Assembly: GCF_963677715.1 (NCBI RefSeq)
Contig: NZ_OY782493.1
Span: forward strand, 1 to 64,000
Direction: 5' to 3'
DNA length: 64,000 nucleotides
From: an uncultured Bacteroides sp.
GTDB lineage: Bacteria > Bacteroidota > Bacteroidia > Bacteroidales > Bacteroidaceae
Below the pieces are notes generated by a model. The model was not told where the DNA came from, did not search any database, and worked only from the letters and a program-made list of their open reading frames with translations. The number at the start of each line of letters is the position of its first letter. Position 1 is the stretch's first letter. The position numbers were made by a program, and so were the translations under genes. Of this stretch, positions 38,109 to 47,956 are shown in pieces.

Positions 38109-38840
38109 GTGAATTTAATAATTGATATAGGAAATACGATTGCCAAGGTGGCGCTTTTTGATGGGGATTCTATGGTAGATGTCTTTTTTGATTCTAACGA
38201 CTCACTGGATTGCCTAGGGAAAGTTGCTACTCAATATTCTATTGAGAGAGGGATTATTGCAACTGTTATTGATTTAAATGAAAAAGTATTGCAACGTTTG
38301 CATGAGCTTTCGATACCGCTACATTGGCTTGATGCAAGAACCCCTCTGCCAATCGTTAATTTATATGAATCTTCTGATACATTGGGGTATGATCGAATAG
38401 CAGCAGTCGTTGCTGCTAACCAACAATTTCCGGATAAAGACATACTTGTAATAGATGCTGGTACTGCTTTGACGTATGAATTTATTGATTCTAATGGTAG
38501 ATACCATGGTGGTAATATTTCTCCTGGCATGCAAATGCGTTTTAAAGCATTGCATCAATTTACCGGAAAGTTACCATTGGTTCAGTCAACAGGACGATTG
38601 CCTTTTATGGGGAAAGATACGGAAACAGCTATCCGTTCTGGTGTTTTACAAGGTATAGAATATGAGATTTTAGGGTATATAACAGTTTTGAAGCATAAAT
38701 ATCCTGAACTTTTGGTTTTTTTAACTGGTGGAGATCATTTTTCTTTTGATACGAAATTAAAAAGTATCATCTTTGTCGATAGATTTTTAGTACTGAAGGG
38801 ATTAAATAGAATATTAAACTATAATAATGGTAGGATATAG
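38109..38840 (+). CDS. coaX: Type III pantothenate kinase CoaX
   Basis: Phosphorylates pantothenate in the first step of CoA synthesis. The start is the GTG at 38109, giving [19 protein letters not shown], which places the phosphate-binding DIGNT motif at the N-terminus as in the family; a longer in-frame extension back to 37941 would be a hydrophobic artefact overlapping the divergent gene. [33 protein letters not shown] and [16 protein letters not shown] are typical. 243 residues, normal for CoaX. The 3' end overlaps the next gene by 14 bases; it starts an envelope operon. Confidence 0.93.
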   Translation: MNLIIDIGNTIAKVALFDGDSMVDVFFDSNDSLDCLGKVATQYSIERGIIATVIDLNEKVLQRLHELSIPLHWLDARTPLPIVNLYESSDTLGYDRIAAVVAANQQFPDKDILVIDAGTALTYEFIDSNGRYHGGNISPGMQMRFKALHQFTGKLPLVQSTGRLPFMGKDTETAIRSGVLQGIEYEILGYITVLKHKYPELLVFLTGGDHFSFDTKLKSIIFVDRFLVLKGLNRILNYNNGRI

Positions 38841-40074
38841 ACAGACTTTGGGTGTTATTTTATTTGTATTTTTGCCTATATCGGTGGCAATAGCTCAAAA
38901 CAATACAAACTCTCCTTATACAAGATATGGCTATGGGCAATTGTCTGATCAGACTTTTGCAAATAGTAAAGCTATGGGAGGAATTGCTTATGCTTTGCGT
39001 GACGGACATCACGTTAATGTCTCTAATCCTTCTTCTTATTCAGCTGTAGATTCTTTAACCTTTATTTTTGATGGAGGAGTGACATTACAGAATACTAACT
39101 TTAGTGATGGAACAACTAAATTGAATGCTAAAAATTCTAGCTTTGATTATATAGCTATGCAGTTTAAATTAAGCAAAAAATTAGGTGTGAGTGCAGGGCT
39201 AATTCCATTCTCTAATGTGGGATATAACATTAGTTCATTAGATAATGCAGGTGGAACCGATTCTCAGAATATGATTACATACTCAGGAGATGGAGGCTTG
39301 CATCAGTTTTATGTAGGTATGGGATTTAATATTGTCGATAATCTTTCTATAGGAGCGAATGTTTCTTATTTTTGGGGAAATATTAGTCGAACGACAACTG
39401 TACTTTTTCCTTCAAATAGTTCGGCTTCTTCTTATAATAGATTGGATTATTTTTCAGTAAAAGATTATAAGTTAGACTTAGGCTTACAATATACACATCA
39501 GATGGGAAAGAAAGGAGAAATGACCCTTGGTTTAGTGTTCTCTCCTAAAAATAGCTTAAATAATGATGCCAACGTGCAAATATCGACAGGTAATGTTGTA
39601 TCTTCGAAAGACACGATTGTTTCTTTTGGTTTGCCGAACAGCTTTGGGATAGGGTTAGCATATGTATATGACCATCGGCTTACGCTAGGGTTTGATTATA
39701 GTCTGCAAAAATGGAGTGACGTGGCTTATATGGGTGAAGTCGGATCCTTATGTGATCGTTCCAAAATAGCAATAGGTATGGAATATCTGCCAAGCTACAC
39801 GAATAGGAATTATTTTGCTCACATAAAGTATCGCTTGGGGGCTTATTATTCTGAGCCGTATTATAAAATAGATGGTGTGAGGGCATCCAAAGAATATGGT
39901 ATTACGGGTGGTATAGGATTGCCTTTTTCTAGATCTCGTTCCATTTTAAGTCTTTCTGCTCAATATGTGAAGATAGATGGATCAAAAGATAATTTATTGA
40001 ATGAAAATTATTTGAGATTGAGTATTGGATTTACATTTAATGAGCGTTGGTTTTTTAAACGGAAAGTAGATTAG
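38827..40074 (+). CDS. Outer-membrane beta-barrel protein
   Basis: 415 residues with a signal peptide (about 1-23, ending SVAIAQ), then [20 protein letters not shown], a conserved start of a Bacteroidetes barrel family distantly like FadL/OmpP1. Amphipathic strands continue to the end ([16 protein letters not shown]). Specific function unknown. It overlaps coaX by 14 bases and precedes a TPR protein and lptC, so it probably belongs to envelope assembly. Confidence 0.75.
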   Translation: MVGYRQTLGVILFVFLPISVAIAQNNTNSPYTRYGYGQLSDQTFANSKAMGGIAYALRDGHHVNVSNPSSYSAVDSLTFIFDGGVTLQNTNFSDGTTKLNAKNSSFDYIAMQFKLSKKLGVSAGLIPFSNVGYNISSLDNAGGTDSQNMITYSGDGGLHQFYVGMGFNIVDNLSIGANVSYFWGNISRTTTVLFPSNSSASSYNRLDYFSVKDYKLDLGLQYTHQMGKKGEMTLGLVFSPKNSLNNDANVQISTGNVVSSKDTIVSFGLPNSFGIGLAYVYDHRLTLGFDYSLQKWSDVAYMGEVGSLCDRSKIAIGMEYLPSYTNRNYFAHIKYRLGAYYSEPYYKIDGVRASKEYGITGGIGLPFSRSRSILSLSAQYVKIDGSKDNLLNENYLRLSIGFTFNERWFFKRKVD

Positions 40075-40109
40075 TAAATGATATATAAACAATAAAATTG
40101 ATTATAACG

Positions 40110-41432
40110 ATGAAAATTAAAACGCTTTTGGCTGTGTTGTTTTTTTCGACAGGGGCAGCGAGTGCTTTAGCACAATCAAATGACAGTATTTGCAATGTTA
40201 ATAGTAGTATTTCTCATGAAGCGGTGAAGGCCGGTAACTTTAAGGATGCCTATTTGCCATGGAAAACTGTGATGAAAGATTGTCCGCTTCTGCGCTATTA
40301 TACTTATAGTGATGGATTTGATATTCTGAAATCTTTTTTGACAACAACTAAAGGTAAACCAGAATATAATAAGTATTTTGATGAACTAATGTCTATATAC
40401 GATCAACTAATGAAGTACACTCCTGAACTTCAGGCTAATATTCGTGGTGTGCGTTCGGTTGAAAAAACATTAGCTCTTAAAGCGATTGATTATTTGCAAT
40501 ATGCACCGAAAAAAGATATTAATTTGGCCTATGAATGGTTAAGTACTTCTGTCAATGCGGAGAAGTCTGAATCTATGGCTCCGGTTATTTTCTATTTTTT
40601 GAATACATCATTACAAAAGCTTCAAGCTACTCCGGAGCATAAAGAGCAATTTATTCAAGATTATCTAAATGCTTCCCAGTGGGTGGATGACGCCATTGCT
40701 GCAACGACACAAGAAAGCACAAAGAAAGACTATCAGTCGGTTAAAGAAAACCTTGTAGCACTTTTTATAAATAGTGGTACAGCGAGTTGTGAATCTTTAC
40801 AAGATATTTATGCTCCTAAAATAGAGGCTCATAAAACTGATTCTGCATATCTAAAGAAGGTTATTTATATAATGAAAATGATGAAATGTACGGAACAAGA
40901 TGCTTATTTTAAGGCTTCATTTTACTCTTATAAAATAGAGCCTACTTCGGAAGCTGCTGCTGGATGTGCATACATGTCATTTAAAAAGGGAGATATTGAT
41001 GGTGCGATTAAATTTTTTGATCAAGCAATTAATCTTGAATCTGATAATGGTAAGAAAGCCGATTATTCTTATGCGGCTGCCACTGTATTGGCTTCAGTAA
41101 AAAGGCTTTCTCAATCGAGAAGTTATGCTCAGAAAGCGATTTCATTTAAAGAAAATTATGGTGCACCTTATATTCTGATAGCTAATTTATATGCTACTAG
41201 TCCGAATTGGAGTGATCAACCGGCTTTGAATAAATGTACGTACTTTGTTGTACTGGATAAACTGGCTAGAGCTAAAGCTGTAGATCCTAGTTGTGCTGAC
41301 GAAGCGGATAAACTTATTTCATCTTATAGGCAATATACTCCTGCTATTAATGAACTTTTCATGCTAGGACATAAGCAAGGCGATAGAATTACTGTTGGAG
41401 GCTGGATAGGAGAAACGACAACTATACGATGA
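40110..41432 (+). CDS. Periplasmic TPR protein
   Basis: 440 residues starting at ATG 40110 (MKIKTLLAVLFFSTGAASALAQ signal peptide); an in-frame TTG at 40098 is less likely. Tetratricopeptide-type helices are seen, for example CAYMSFKKGDIDGAIKFFDQ and YAAATVLASVKRLSQSRSYA, and a conserved CPLLRYYTYSDGFDILKSF segment near the N-terminus. It lies three bases before lptC and after the barrel protein. Likely a scaffold in envelope assembly; no enzymatic motif. Confidence 0.75.
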   Translation: MKIKTLLAVLFFSTGAASALAQSNDSICNVNSSISHEAVKAGNFKDAYLPWKTVMKDCPLLRYYTYSDGFDILKSFLTTTKGKPEYNKYFDELMSIYDQLMKYTPELQANIRGVRSVEKTLALKAIDYLQYAPKKDINLAYEWLSTSVNAEKSESMAPVIFYFLNTSLQKLQATPEHKEQFIQDYLNASQWVDDAIAATTQESTKKDYQSVKENLVALFINSGTASCESLQDIYAPKIEAHKTDSAYLKKVIYIMKMMKCTEQDAYFKASFYSYKIEPTSEAAAGCAYMSFKKGDIDGAIKFFDQAINLESDNGKKADYSYAAATVLASVKRLSQSRSYAQKAISFKENYGAPYILIANLYATSPNWSDQPALNKCTYFVVLDKLARAKAVDPSCADEADKLISSYRQYTPAINELFMLGHKQGDRITVGGWIGETTTIR

Positions 41433-41435
41433 TGT

Positions 41436-42053
41436 ATGTGGCAGAAACATAATAGTAATCTATTTTATAATTATATGAGCATAACAATTACCTTTGGGGT
41501 AATTGTTATGCTTCTTTTATTTTATTCTTGTTCTGGAAGACAGAAGAAACTTGGAGCAGCCATTACTGAACGTGATTCGTTACCTATGATGAAGACTTTG
41601 GGTGTGACTACTTTGATTTCTGATTCTGGCATAACAAGGTATCGTGTGAAGACTGATGAATGGTTGATTTATGATAAAAAAAGGCCGTCATATTGGGCTT
41701 TTGAGAAAGGAATTTACTTAGAACAATTTGATTCACTATTTCATGTGGACGCCAGTATAAAAGCTGATACAGCATATTATTATGATAAGCAGAAGTTGTG
41801 GAAACTGATGGGTCATGTTGCAATTAAGAATTTGCAAGGAAATAAATTTAACACGGAATTATTGTATTGGAACCAAGTGACGCAAAAGGTTTATTCGGAT
41901 AGATTTATTCGAATTGAGCAGCCGGACAAAATTATTACGGGACATGGCTTTGACTCTAATCAACAAATGACAGTGTATAAAATACATAATATCGAAGGTG
42001 TTTTTTATGTTAATGATGAACCTTCACTGAATCAAAGTGACTCTGTGAAATAA
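41436..42053 (+). CDS. lptC: LptC, LPS export periplasmic bridge protein
   Basis: 205 residues. One N-terminal membrane or lipoprotein segment (ITITFGVIVMLLLFYSCSG), then the LptC/OstA-like beta-jellyroll: LGVTTLISDSGITRYRVKTD, WAFEKGIYLEQFD, ADTAYYYDKQKLWKLMGHVA and GHGFDSNQQ. Such proteins link LptB2FG to LptA in LPS transport. The start may be ATG 41436 or the inner ATG at 41475. lptE lies in a separate unit at 52386. Confidence 0.85.
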   Translation: MWQKHNSNLFYNYMSITITFGVIVMLLLFYSCSGRQKKLGAAITERDSLPMMKTLGVTTLISDSGITRYRVKTDEWLIYDKKRPSYWAFEKGIYLEQFDSLFHVDASIKADTAYYYDKQKLWKLMGHVAIKNLQGNKFNTELLYWNQVTQKVYSDRFIRIEQPDKIITGHGFDSNQQMTVYKIHNIEGVFYVNDEPSLNQSDSVK

Positions 42054-42058
42054 AAATT

Positions 42059-43314
42059 ATGAATTATATATTTTATCTATTAGTTGCCATGGTCTTTTCT
42101 GCATTCTTTTCGGGAATGGAGATAGCTTTTATTTCGGTGAATAAGCTTCGTTTTGAAATGGAGAAAGACAGTGGTATTACATCTCGGATTTTATCTGTTT
42201 TCTTTAAAAAATCAAATGAATTTATTTCGACAATGTTAGTCGGGAATAATATAGCATTGGTTATCTATGGCATTTTAATGGCCAAACTAATTGATGAAAA
42301 TATTTTGTCTGGGATGATTGAAAATCATTTTATTTTGGTTTGTATTCAGACTATTATTTCTACTCTCATCATTTTAGTTACGGGTGAATTCTTACCTAAA
42401 ATGCTTTTTAAATTAAATCCTAATTGGGTGCTTAAGCTTTTTGCTGTTCCATTATTTATTTGTTATGTGATTCTTTATCCTATCTCGCAATTTTGTTCTA
42501 AGATGTCTTATTTGTTACTTAAAATTATTGGAATTAAAATTAACAAAGAAGCTTCAGCAAAGGCTTTTGGAAAAATTGACCTTGATTATTTTGTTCAAAC
42601 GGGCATTGATAATGCTAAAAATCAAGAGGATTTGGATACTGAGGTGCGTATATTTCAAAATGCATTGGATTTTTCAAATGTAAAAATACGCGATTGTATA
42701 GTTCCCCGGACGGAAGTAGTAGCCGTTGATACAAATACTACGTTGGAAGCTTTGAAAAGTCGTTTTGTTGAATCTGGTATATCTAAAATAATTGTATATG
42801 AAGATAATATCGATAACGTTATTGGATATATTCATTCTTCAGAGATGTTTCGCAATCTTGGTAATTGGCTAGACGGTATAAAAAAAATTCCGATAGTGCC
42901 TGAATCAATGCCGGCTCATAAATTAATGAAACTTTTTATGTTACAAAAAAAAACGATTGCGGTGGTGGTTGATGAATTTGGTGGTACGGCTGGATCGTTT
43001 CTTTAGAAGATTTGGTAGAAGAGATATTTGGCGATATTGAGGATGAGCATGATAATAGCTCTTATATATGCAAAAAGATCAGTAAAAACGAGTATATTTT
43101 ATCGGCGCGCCTTGAAATAGAAAAGGTAAATGAAACTTTTGGACTTAGTCTGCCTGATTCAGACGATTATGTAACGGTTGGTGGTTTGATATTAAATCAT
43201 TATCAGAATTTCCCGAAACTTCATGAATTGATTTTGATTGGCGGTTTTGAATTTAAGATAATTAAGATGACTGCGACTAAAATCGAATTGGTGCGATTGA
43301 AAGTGATTGAATAA
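42059..43314 (+). pseudogene. CNNM/CorC (hemolysin-like, GldE-type) membrane protein split by a frameshift
   Basis: The first frame (42059-43006, 315 codons) has the DUF21/CNNM membrane domain (FSAFFSGMEIAFISVNKLRF, about four helices), a CBS pair (IRDCIVPRTEVVAVD, ISKIIVYEDNIDNVIGYIHS) and VVVDEFGGTAG, then reads SFL-stop. The expected continuation LEDLVEEIFGDIEDEHD with the CorC/HlyC domain follows in another frame (to 43314). One missing base near 42995-43000 would restore a single protein of about 418 residues. It may be a true frameshift or a sequence error; everything else is intact. Family role: divalent cation efflux or, for GldE-like members, gliding-related lipoprotein support. Confidence 0.85.
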
Positions 43315-43435
43315 TGAATCTTATCTGTAATTTTTTAGCTAATAAATGAATGCATATTAGCATTTTTTGTATCTTCGTGCGCTAATATAGCTATTAAGTA
43401 GAATAGTAATAAACACATAAATCATATTAATTAAA

Positions 43436-45577
43436 ATGGCAACATTAGAAAGCATCAGAACCAAAGGACCTCTATTAGTTATTGTTATTGGTTTGGCATT
43501 GTTCGCTTTTATAGCGGGAGACGCATGGAAAGTAATCCAGCCTCACCAGTCGCATGACGTGGGTGAGGTAAATGGGGAAGCTCTTTCCGCGCAAGAATTT
43601 CAGACATTGGTAGACGAATACACTGAAGTTGTTAAGTTTTCCAGTGGGGTGAAATCATTGGATGATGAACAAACAAATCAGATAAAAGACGAAGTTTGGC
43701 GCAGTTATGTTAACAACAAGTTGATTGAAAATGAAGCGAAAAAATTAGGTCTTACTGTATCAAAAACTGAGATTCAAGCCATTATTGATGCTGGAGTGAA
43801 TCCAATGCTTCAACAAACTCCATTTCGTAATCCTCAGACAGGTGCGTTTGATAAGGATATGCTTAAGAAATTCTTAGTTGATTACGCAAAGATGGATAAA
43901 ACGAAAATGGGAGCTCAGTATGTTGAATACTATGAATCATTAAATAAATTCTGGTTATTTATTGAGAAAAACTTAATTCAAAGTCGTTTGGCTGAAAAAT
44001 ATCAGGCTTTGATTACTAAGGCTCTTTTTTCTAATCCTATTGAGGCACAAGCTGCTTTTGATGCTCGCGTAAACCAAATGGATATGCTACTTGCAGCTGT
44101 GCCTTATTCTTCGATCGTTGACTCTACAATTATTGTAAAGGATGCAGAACTAAAAGCACTTTATGATAAGAAGAAAGAACAATTTAGACAATATGTGGAG
44201 AGTCGTGATGTGAAGTATATTGATGTTCAAGTAGTTGCTAGTCCTGAAGACAAAGCGGTTATTGAGAAAGAAGTTTCTGATTATACAACACAACTTGCAG
44301 GAACAGCTACAGATGATTATACCTCTTTTATTCGTTCTACAGGGTCAGAATATCCGTATGTTGACTTATATTACACGAAGAATGCACTTCCCGCTGATGT
44401 AACAGCGCGTTTAGATTCAGTTACCATAGGAAAGGTTTATGGGCCTTATTATAATTCATCCGATAATACAATTAATTCTTTTAAACTGTTATCGGAAGCA
44501 GCAGTAGCTGATTCTGTTGAGTTTCGTCAAATTCAGGTGTATGCTTCTGACGCTGTTAAAACGAAATTATTAGCTGATAGTATACTTGGAGCTATTAAGA
44601 CTGGAGCCGATTTTGTGGAGTTGGCTAAAAAATATGGGCAAAAGGGTGAATCTAATTGGGTCTCCTCAGCTAATTATGAGAAAACTCAGATAGATGGAGA
44701 TAATCTGAAATTTATTAAGGCCGTTACTAGTCTGGGCATAAAAGAATTGGCGAATCTTTCTTTAGGACAAGGAAATGTTATTCTTCAAGTTGTGGATAAG
44801 AAAGGAATGCAGAATAAATATAAAGTGGCTGTGATCAAGAGAGCAGTTGAATTCAGTAAAGAAACTTATAATAAAGCTTACAATAACTTTAGTCAGTTTA
44901 TTGCTGTAAATTCAACGCTAAATAAAATTGTGGCTAACGCTGAAGAAGCAGGATATAAATTACTTGAAAGAAAAGATTTATATAGTTCTGAACATGGTAT
45001 CGGTGGTATAAAAGGGACAAAAGATGCTTTGAAATGGGCTTTCTCTGCAAAACCGGGCGATGTATCTACTTTATATGAATGTGGAGAAAGTGATCGTATG
45101 TTGGTTGTGCTACTAACAGGGGTGACAGAGGAAGGTTATAAATCTTTGGCTCAGGTGAAGGATCAGTTGAAAGCTGAGATTATACAGGATAAGAAAGCTG
45201 AAAAGATTATGGCTAATCTGAAGGCAGCTAATGCCACTTCTTTTGCTCAATATAAAACGATGCCTAATGTTGTTACTGATTCGGTGAAACATGTTACTTT
45301 TGCTGCACCTGCTTATGTCGCGGCTCTTCGTAGTAGTGAACCGCTAATTGGTGCTTATGCATCTGTTGCACAGTTAAATCAACTGAGTACTCCTATAAAG
45401 GGGAATGCTGGTGTTCTTGTTTTGCAGGTTTTTGCTAAAGAAAAATTGAATGAGAGATTTGATGTAAAAGTGGAAGAAACAACTTTGCAGAGTTTGCATC
45501 AACGTGTAGCCAGTCGCTTCATTAATGATTTATATCTGAAAGCGGGGGTAAAGGATACCAGATATTTATTTTTCTAA
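43436..45577 (+). CDS. PpiD/SurA-type membrane-anchored peptidyl-prolyl isomerase
   Basis: 713 residues. An N-terminal anchor (LLVIVIGLALFAFIAGDAW) is followed by a SurA_N-like chaperone region (about 40-250), a parvulin/PPIC domain (about 360-460, QIQVYASDAVKTKLLADSI, then GADFVELAKKYGQKGESNWV) and a second degenerate one. It helps folding of proteins arriving in the periplasm. A terminator follows. A weak -7-like TATCTTCG is seen upstream but is not a perfect box. Confidence 0.9.
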   Translation: MATLESIRTKGPLLVIVIGLALFAFIAGDAWKVIQPHQSHDVGEVNGEALSAQEFQTLVDEYTEVVKFSSGVKSLDDEQTNQIKDEVWRSYVNNKLIENEAKKLGLTVSKTEIQAIIDAGVNPMLQQTPFRNPQTGAFDKDMLKKFLVDYAKMDKTKMGAQYVEYYESLNKFWLFIEKNLIQSRLAEKYQALITKALFSNPIEAQAAFDARVNQMDMLLAAVPYSSIVDSTIIVKDAELKALYDKKKEQFRQYVESRDVKYIDVQVVASPEDKAVIEKEVSDYTTQLAGTATDDYTSFIRSTGSEYPYVDLYYTKNALPADVTARLDSVTIGKVYGPYYNSSDNTINSFKLLSEAAVADSVEFRQIQVYASDAVKTKLLADSILGAIKTGADFVELAKKYGQKGESNWVSSANYEKTQIDGDNLKFIKAVTSLGIKELANLSLGQGNVILQVVDKKGMQNKYKVAVIKRAVEFSKETYNKAYNNFSQFIAVNSTLNKIVANAEEAGYKLLERKDLYSSEHGIGGIKGTKDALKWAFSAKPGDVSTLYECGESDRMLVVLLTGVTEEGYKSLAQVKDQLKAEIIQDKKAEKIMANLKAANATSFAQYKTMPNVVTDSVKHVTFAAPAYVAALRSSEPLIGAYASVAQLNQLSTPIKGNAGVLVLQVFAKEKLNERFDVKVEETTLQSLHQRVASRFINDLYLKAGVKDTRYLFF

Positions 45578-45603
45578 AGTTTAGCTTATATTTGGGAATA
45601 TAT

Positions 45604-45640
45604 AAAGGCGAAGTGGTTTATTTCATTTCGCCTTTTTTCT
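45604..45640 (+). terminator. Terminator of the coaX-ppiD segment
   Basis: aaaggcgaa and ttcgccttt pair over a 14-base loop, followed by a T-run. Confidence 0.8.
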
Positions 45641-45750
45641 TTTTACATTGTTTAATGATGTAAAAACATATAAAGTGTTTTTTGTGTGATGAGAATTGTT
45701 AAGTATCGTTTGTTTTTTGTTTTAATAGGATGAAATCAAGTTTTATTTCT

Positions 45751-45758
45751 TAATTTTG
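45751..45758 (+). promoter_or_regulatory. -7 box of rlmN
   Basis: TAATTTTG, 27 bases before ATG 45786. Confidence 0.45.
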
Positions 45759-45785
45759 CATAAATAAACGTTGATATAGTTGAAT

Positions 45786-46820
45786 ATGATTAAGAGTCCT
45801 CTTTTTGGATTGACGCTGGCTGAACTGCAAACTTTGGTAAGGAATTTAGGGATGCCTAGATTTACAGCTAAACAAATAGCTTCTTGGCTGTATAATAAGA
45901 AAGTTTCTTCGGTTGACGAAATGACTGATTTATCATTAAAATGCAGGGAATTACTTAAGGAAGAATATGAAGTAGGGCTTTGTAAGCCTATAGAAGCGAT
46001 GCAGTCGATTGATGGGACTATTAAATATTTGTATCAGATAGATACAATTCATTTTGTAGAGGCTGTATATATACCGGAGGATGATCGTGCTACGCTTTGT
46101 GTCTCTTCTCAAGTGGGATGCAAAATGAATTGCCAGTTTTGTATGACTGGAAAGCAAGGCTTTGCAATGCATTTATCTGCGAATCAAATACTTAATCAGA
46201 TTCACTCTTTGCCTGAACATGAAAAGCTAACGAATGTTGTGTTTATGGGGATGGGAGAACCTCTTGATAACCTAGATGAAGTTCTTAAATCTTTAGAGAT
46301 ACTTACTGCTTCATACGGATATGGATGGAGCCCGAAAAGAGTAACATTATCTACAATAGGTGTTCGTAAAACATTTAAAAAGTTTATAGAAGAGAGTAAT
46401 TGTCATTTGGCTGTCAGTTTGCATTCACCAATTCCTTCTCAAAGAGCTAATTTGATGCCGGCTGAAAAAACTTTTTCAATCACTGAAATTGTGGAGATAC
46501 TTAGAAACTATGATTTTAGCAAGCAGCGTAGATTGTCCTTTGAATATATTGTTTTCAAAGGAGTCAATGATTCTATCGTTTATGCGAAAGAGTTATTGAC
46601 GCTTTTGCGTGGATTGGAATGCAGAGTTAATCTTATACGTTTTCATGCAATTCCCGGAGTTGATCTTGAAGGAGCAGAGATGGAGACAATGCTAAAATTT
46701 CGTGATTATCTTACCTCTCATGGTTTATTTTCCACAATAAGGGCTTCTAGAGGCGAAGACATCTTTGCTGCTTGCGGTATGCTTTCTACCGCAAAACAAG
46801 ATTTATTGAAAGATTATTAA
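45786..46820 (+). CDS. rlmN: RlmN, dual-specificity 23S rRNA/tRNA adenine C2-methyltransferase
   Basis: Radical SAM enzyme that methylates A2503 of 23S rRNA and A37 of some tRNAs. The CxxxCxxC cluster site is seen in VGCKMNCQFCMTGKQGF; VFMGMGEPLDN, RVTLSTIGV, HLAVSLHSP and the C-terminal catalytic Cys region (EDIFAACGML) are intact. 344 residues from ATG 45786; a TTG two codons earlier is not needed. The 3' end is followed by the DUF4837 gene with its own -7 box. Confidence 0.95.
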   Translation: MIKSPLFGLTLAELQTLVRNLGMPRFTAKQIASWLYNKKVSSVDEMTDLSLKCRELLKEEYEVGLCKPIEAMQSIDGTIKYLYQIDTIHFVEAVYIPEDDRATLCVSSQVGCKMNCQFCMTGKQGFAMHLSANQILNQIHSLPEHEKLTNVVFMGMGEPLDNLDEVLKSLEILTASYGYGWSPKRVTLSTIGVRKTFKKFIEESNCHLAVSLHSPIPSQRANLMPAEKTFSITEIVEILRNYDFSKQRRLSFEYIVFKGVNDSIVYAKELLTLLRGLECRVNLIRFHAIPGVDLEGAEMETMLKFRDYLTSHGLFSTIRASRGEDIFAACGMLSTAKQDLLKDY

Positions 46821-46863
46821 CATTAATTGTCAGATCGCAAGATAATGTTTTGTGTAGATTTTG

Positions 46864-46871
46864 TAGCTTTG
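46864..46871 (+). promoter_or_regulatory. -7 box of the DUF4837 gene
   Basis: TAGCTTTG, 23 bases before ATG 46895. Confidence 0.5.
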
Positions 46872-46894
46872 CGAAAAACATAAGAACTATCAAT

Positions 46895-47935
46895 ATGAAG
46901 AAATATTTGTTATATTTAGGTGTGTCTTTTATAACAGTGATTTTGCTCTCTTGTTCCGGGAACAAAAATGTTCTTACTCCTGCGTCTAGTGGACGGCCTT
47001 ATGAACTTCTTGTAGTGGTAGATCATGCTTTATGGGAACGGCCTGCAGGAAGAGCTTTGTATAATGTATTAGATACTGACGTGCCTGGATTACCCCAATC
47101 GGAACGTTCTTTTAAGATTATGTATACTTCACCCAGTGATTATGATTCTACGCTGAAGTTAATTCGCAATATTATTATTGTAGATATTCAAAAGGATGTT
47201 TATACACAAGCTAAATTTAAGTACTCTAAAGACGTTTATGCTTCTCCTCAAATGATATTGACTATTCAGGCACCTACTGAAGTTGAATTTGAAAAATTTG
47301 TGAATGAAAATAAGTCTGTGATTATCGACTTTTTTACTCGTGCGGAGATGAATCGTCAAATAGTATCTCTTGAGAAAAAACATAGCGATTATATTTCAGC
47401 TAGAGTTGATAGCTTGTTTGGTTGTGATATTTGGATACCTGCTGAATTAGTTAGTTCTAAAACGGGTAAAGATTTCTTTTGGGCAGCAACTAATACTGCT
47501 ACAGCAGATCAAAATTTCGTGATTTATTCTTATCCTTATACAGAAAAAGCAACTTTTACAAAGAAATATTTTATTCATAAGCGTGATTCTGTGATGAAAA
47601 TAAATATTCCTGGCGCAAGAGAGGGAATGTATATGATGACAGATTCTTCTATGGTATCGGTCAGAGCGATCGGAGTACACGGTGATTATACTCTGGAGGT
47701 TCGAGGATTATGGCGAGTAAAAGGCGATTTCATGGGAGGTCCCTTTGTTTCTCATGTGCGTTTAGATAAGACTAATCAGCGAATTATAGTTGCCGAAATT
47801 TTTGTTTATTCTCCTGATAAGATGAAACGAAATTTGGTACGTATGTTGGAGGCATCGCTTTATACATTGAAATTACCTGATGAGAATAAGCAGGGAGAAA
47901 TTCCGCTAGATGATGTATCGAAAACTCAACGGTAA
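46895..47935 (+). CDS. DUF4837 lipoprotein
   Basis: 346-residue lipoprotein (MKKYLLYLGVSFITVILLSC, C20). ASSGRPYELLVVVDHALWER, the AREGMYMMTDSSMVSVRAIG region and ETYRGLWRVKGDFMGGPF-type core (here EVRGLWRVKGDFMGGPFVS) are typical of DUF4837. The start is taken at ATG 46895; an in-frame extension to 46772 runs into rlmN. Function unknown; it precedes pdxA by 21 bases and probably shares its transcript. Confidence 0.85.
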   Translation: MKKYLLYLGVSFITVILLSCSGNKNVLTPASSGRPYELLVVVDHALWERPAGRALYNVLDTDVPGLPQSERSFKIMYTSPSDYDSTLKLIRNIIIVDIQKDVYTQAKFKYSKDVYASPQMILTIQAPTEVEFEKFVNENKSVIIDFFTRAEMNRQIVSLEKKHSDYISARVDSLFGCDIWIPAELVSSKTGKDFFWAATNTATADQNFVIYSYPYTEKATFTKKYFIHKRDSVMKINIPGAREGMYMMTDSSMVSVRAIGVHGDYTLEVRGLWRVKGDFMGGPFVSHVRLDKTNQRIIVAEIFVYSPDKMKRNLVRMLEASLYTLKLPDENKQGEIPLDDVSKTQR

Positions 47936-47956
47936 TATATTAATAATAAAATTTAA

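Noticed and set aside
42980-43020. Programmed ribosomal frameshift in the CNNM/CorC gene
   Set aside because: No slippery heptamer or downstream pseudoknot is evident at the break, so a mutation or sequence error is preferred.
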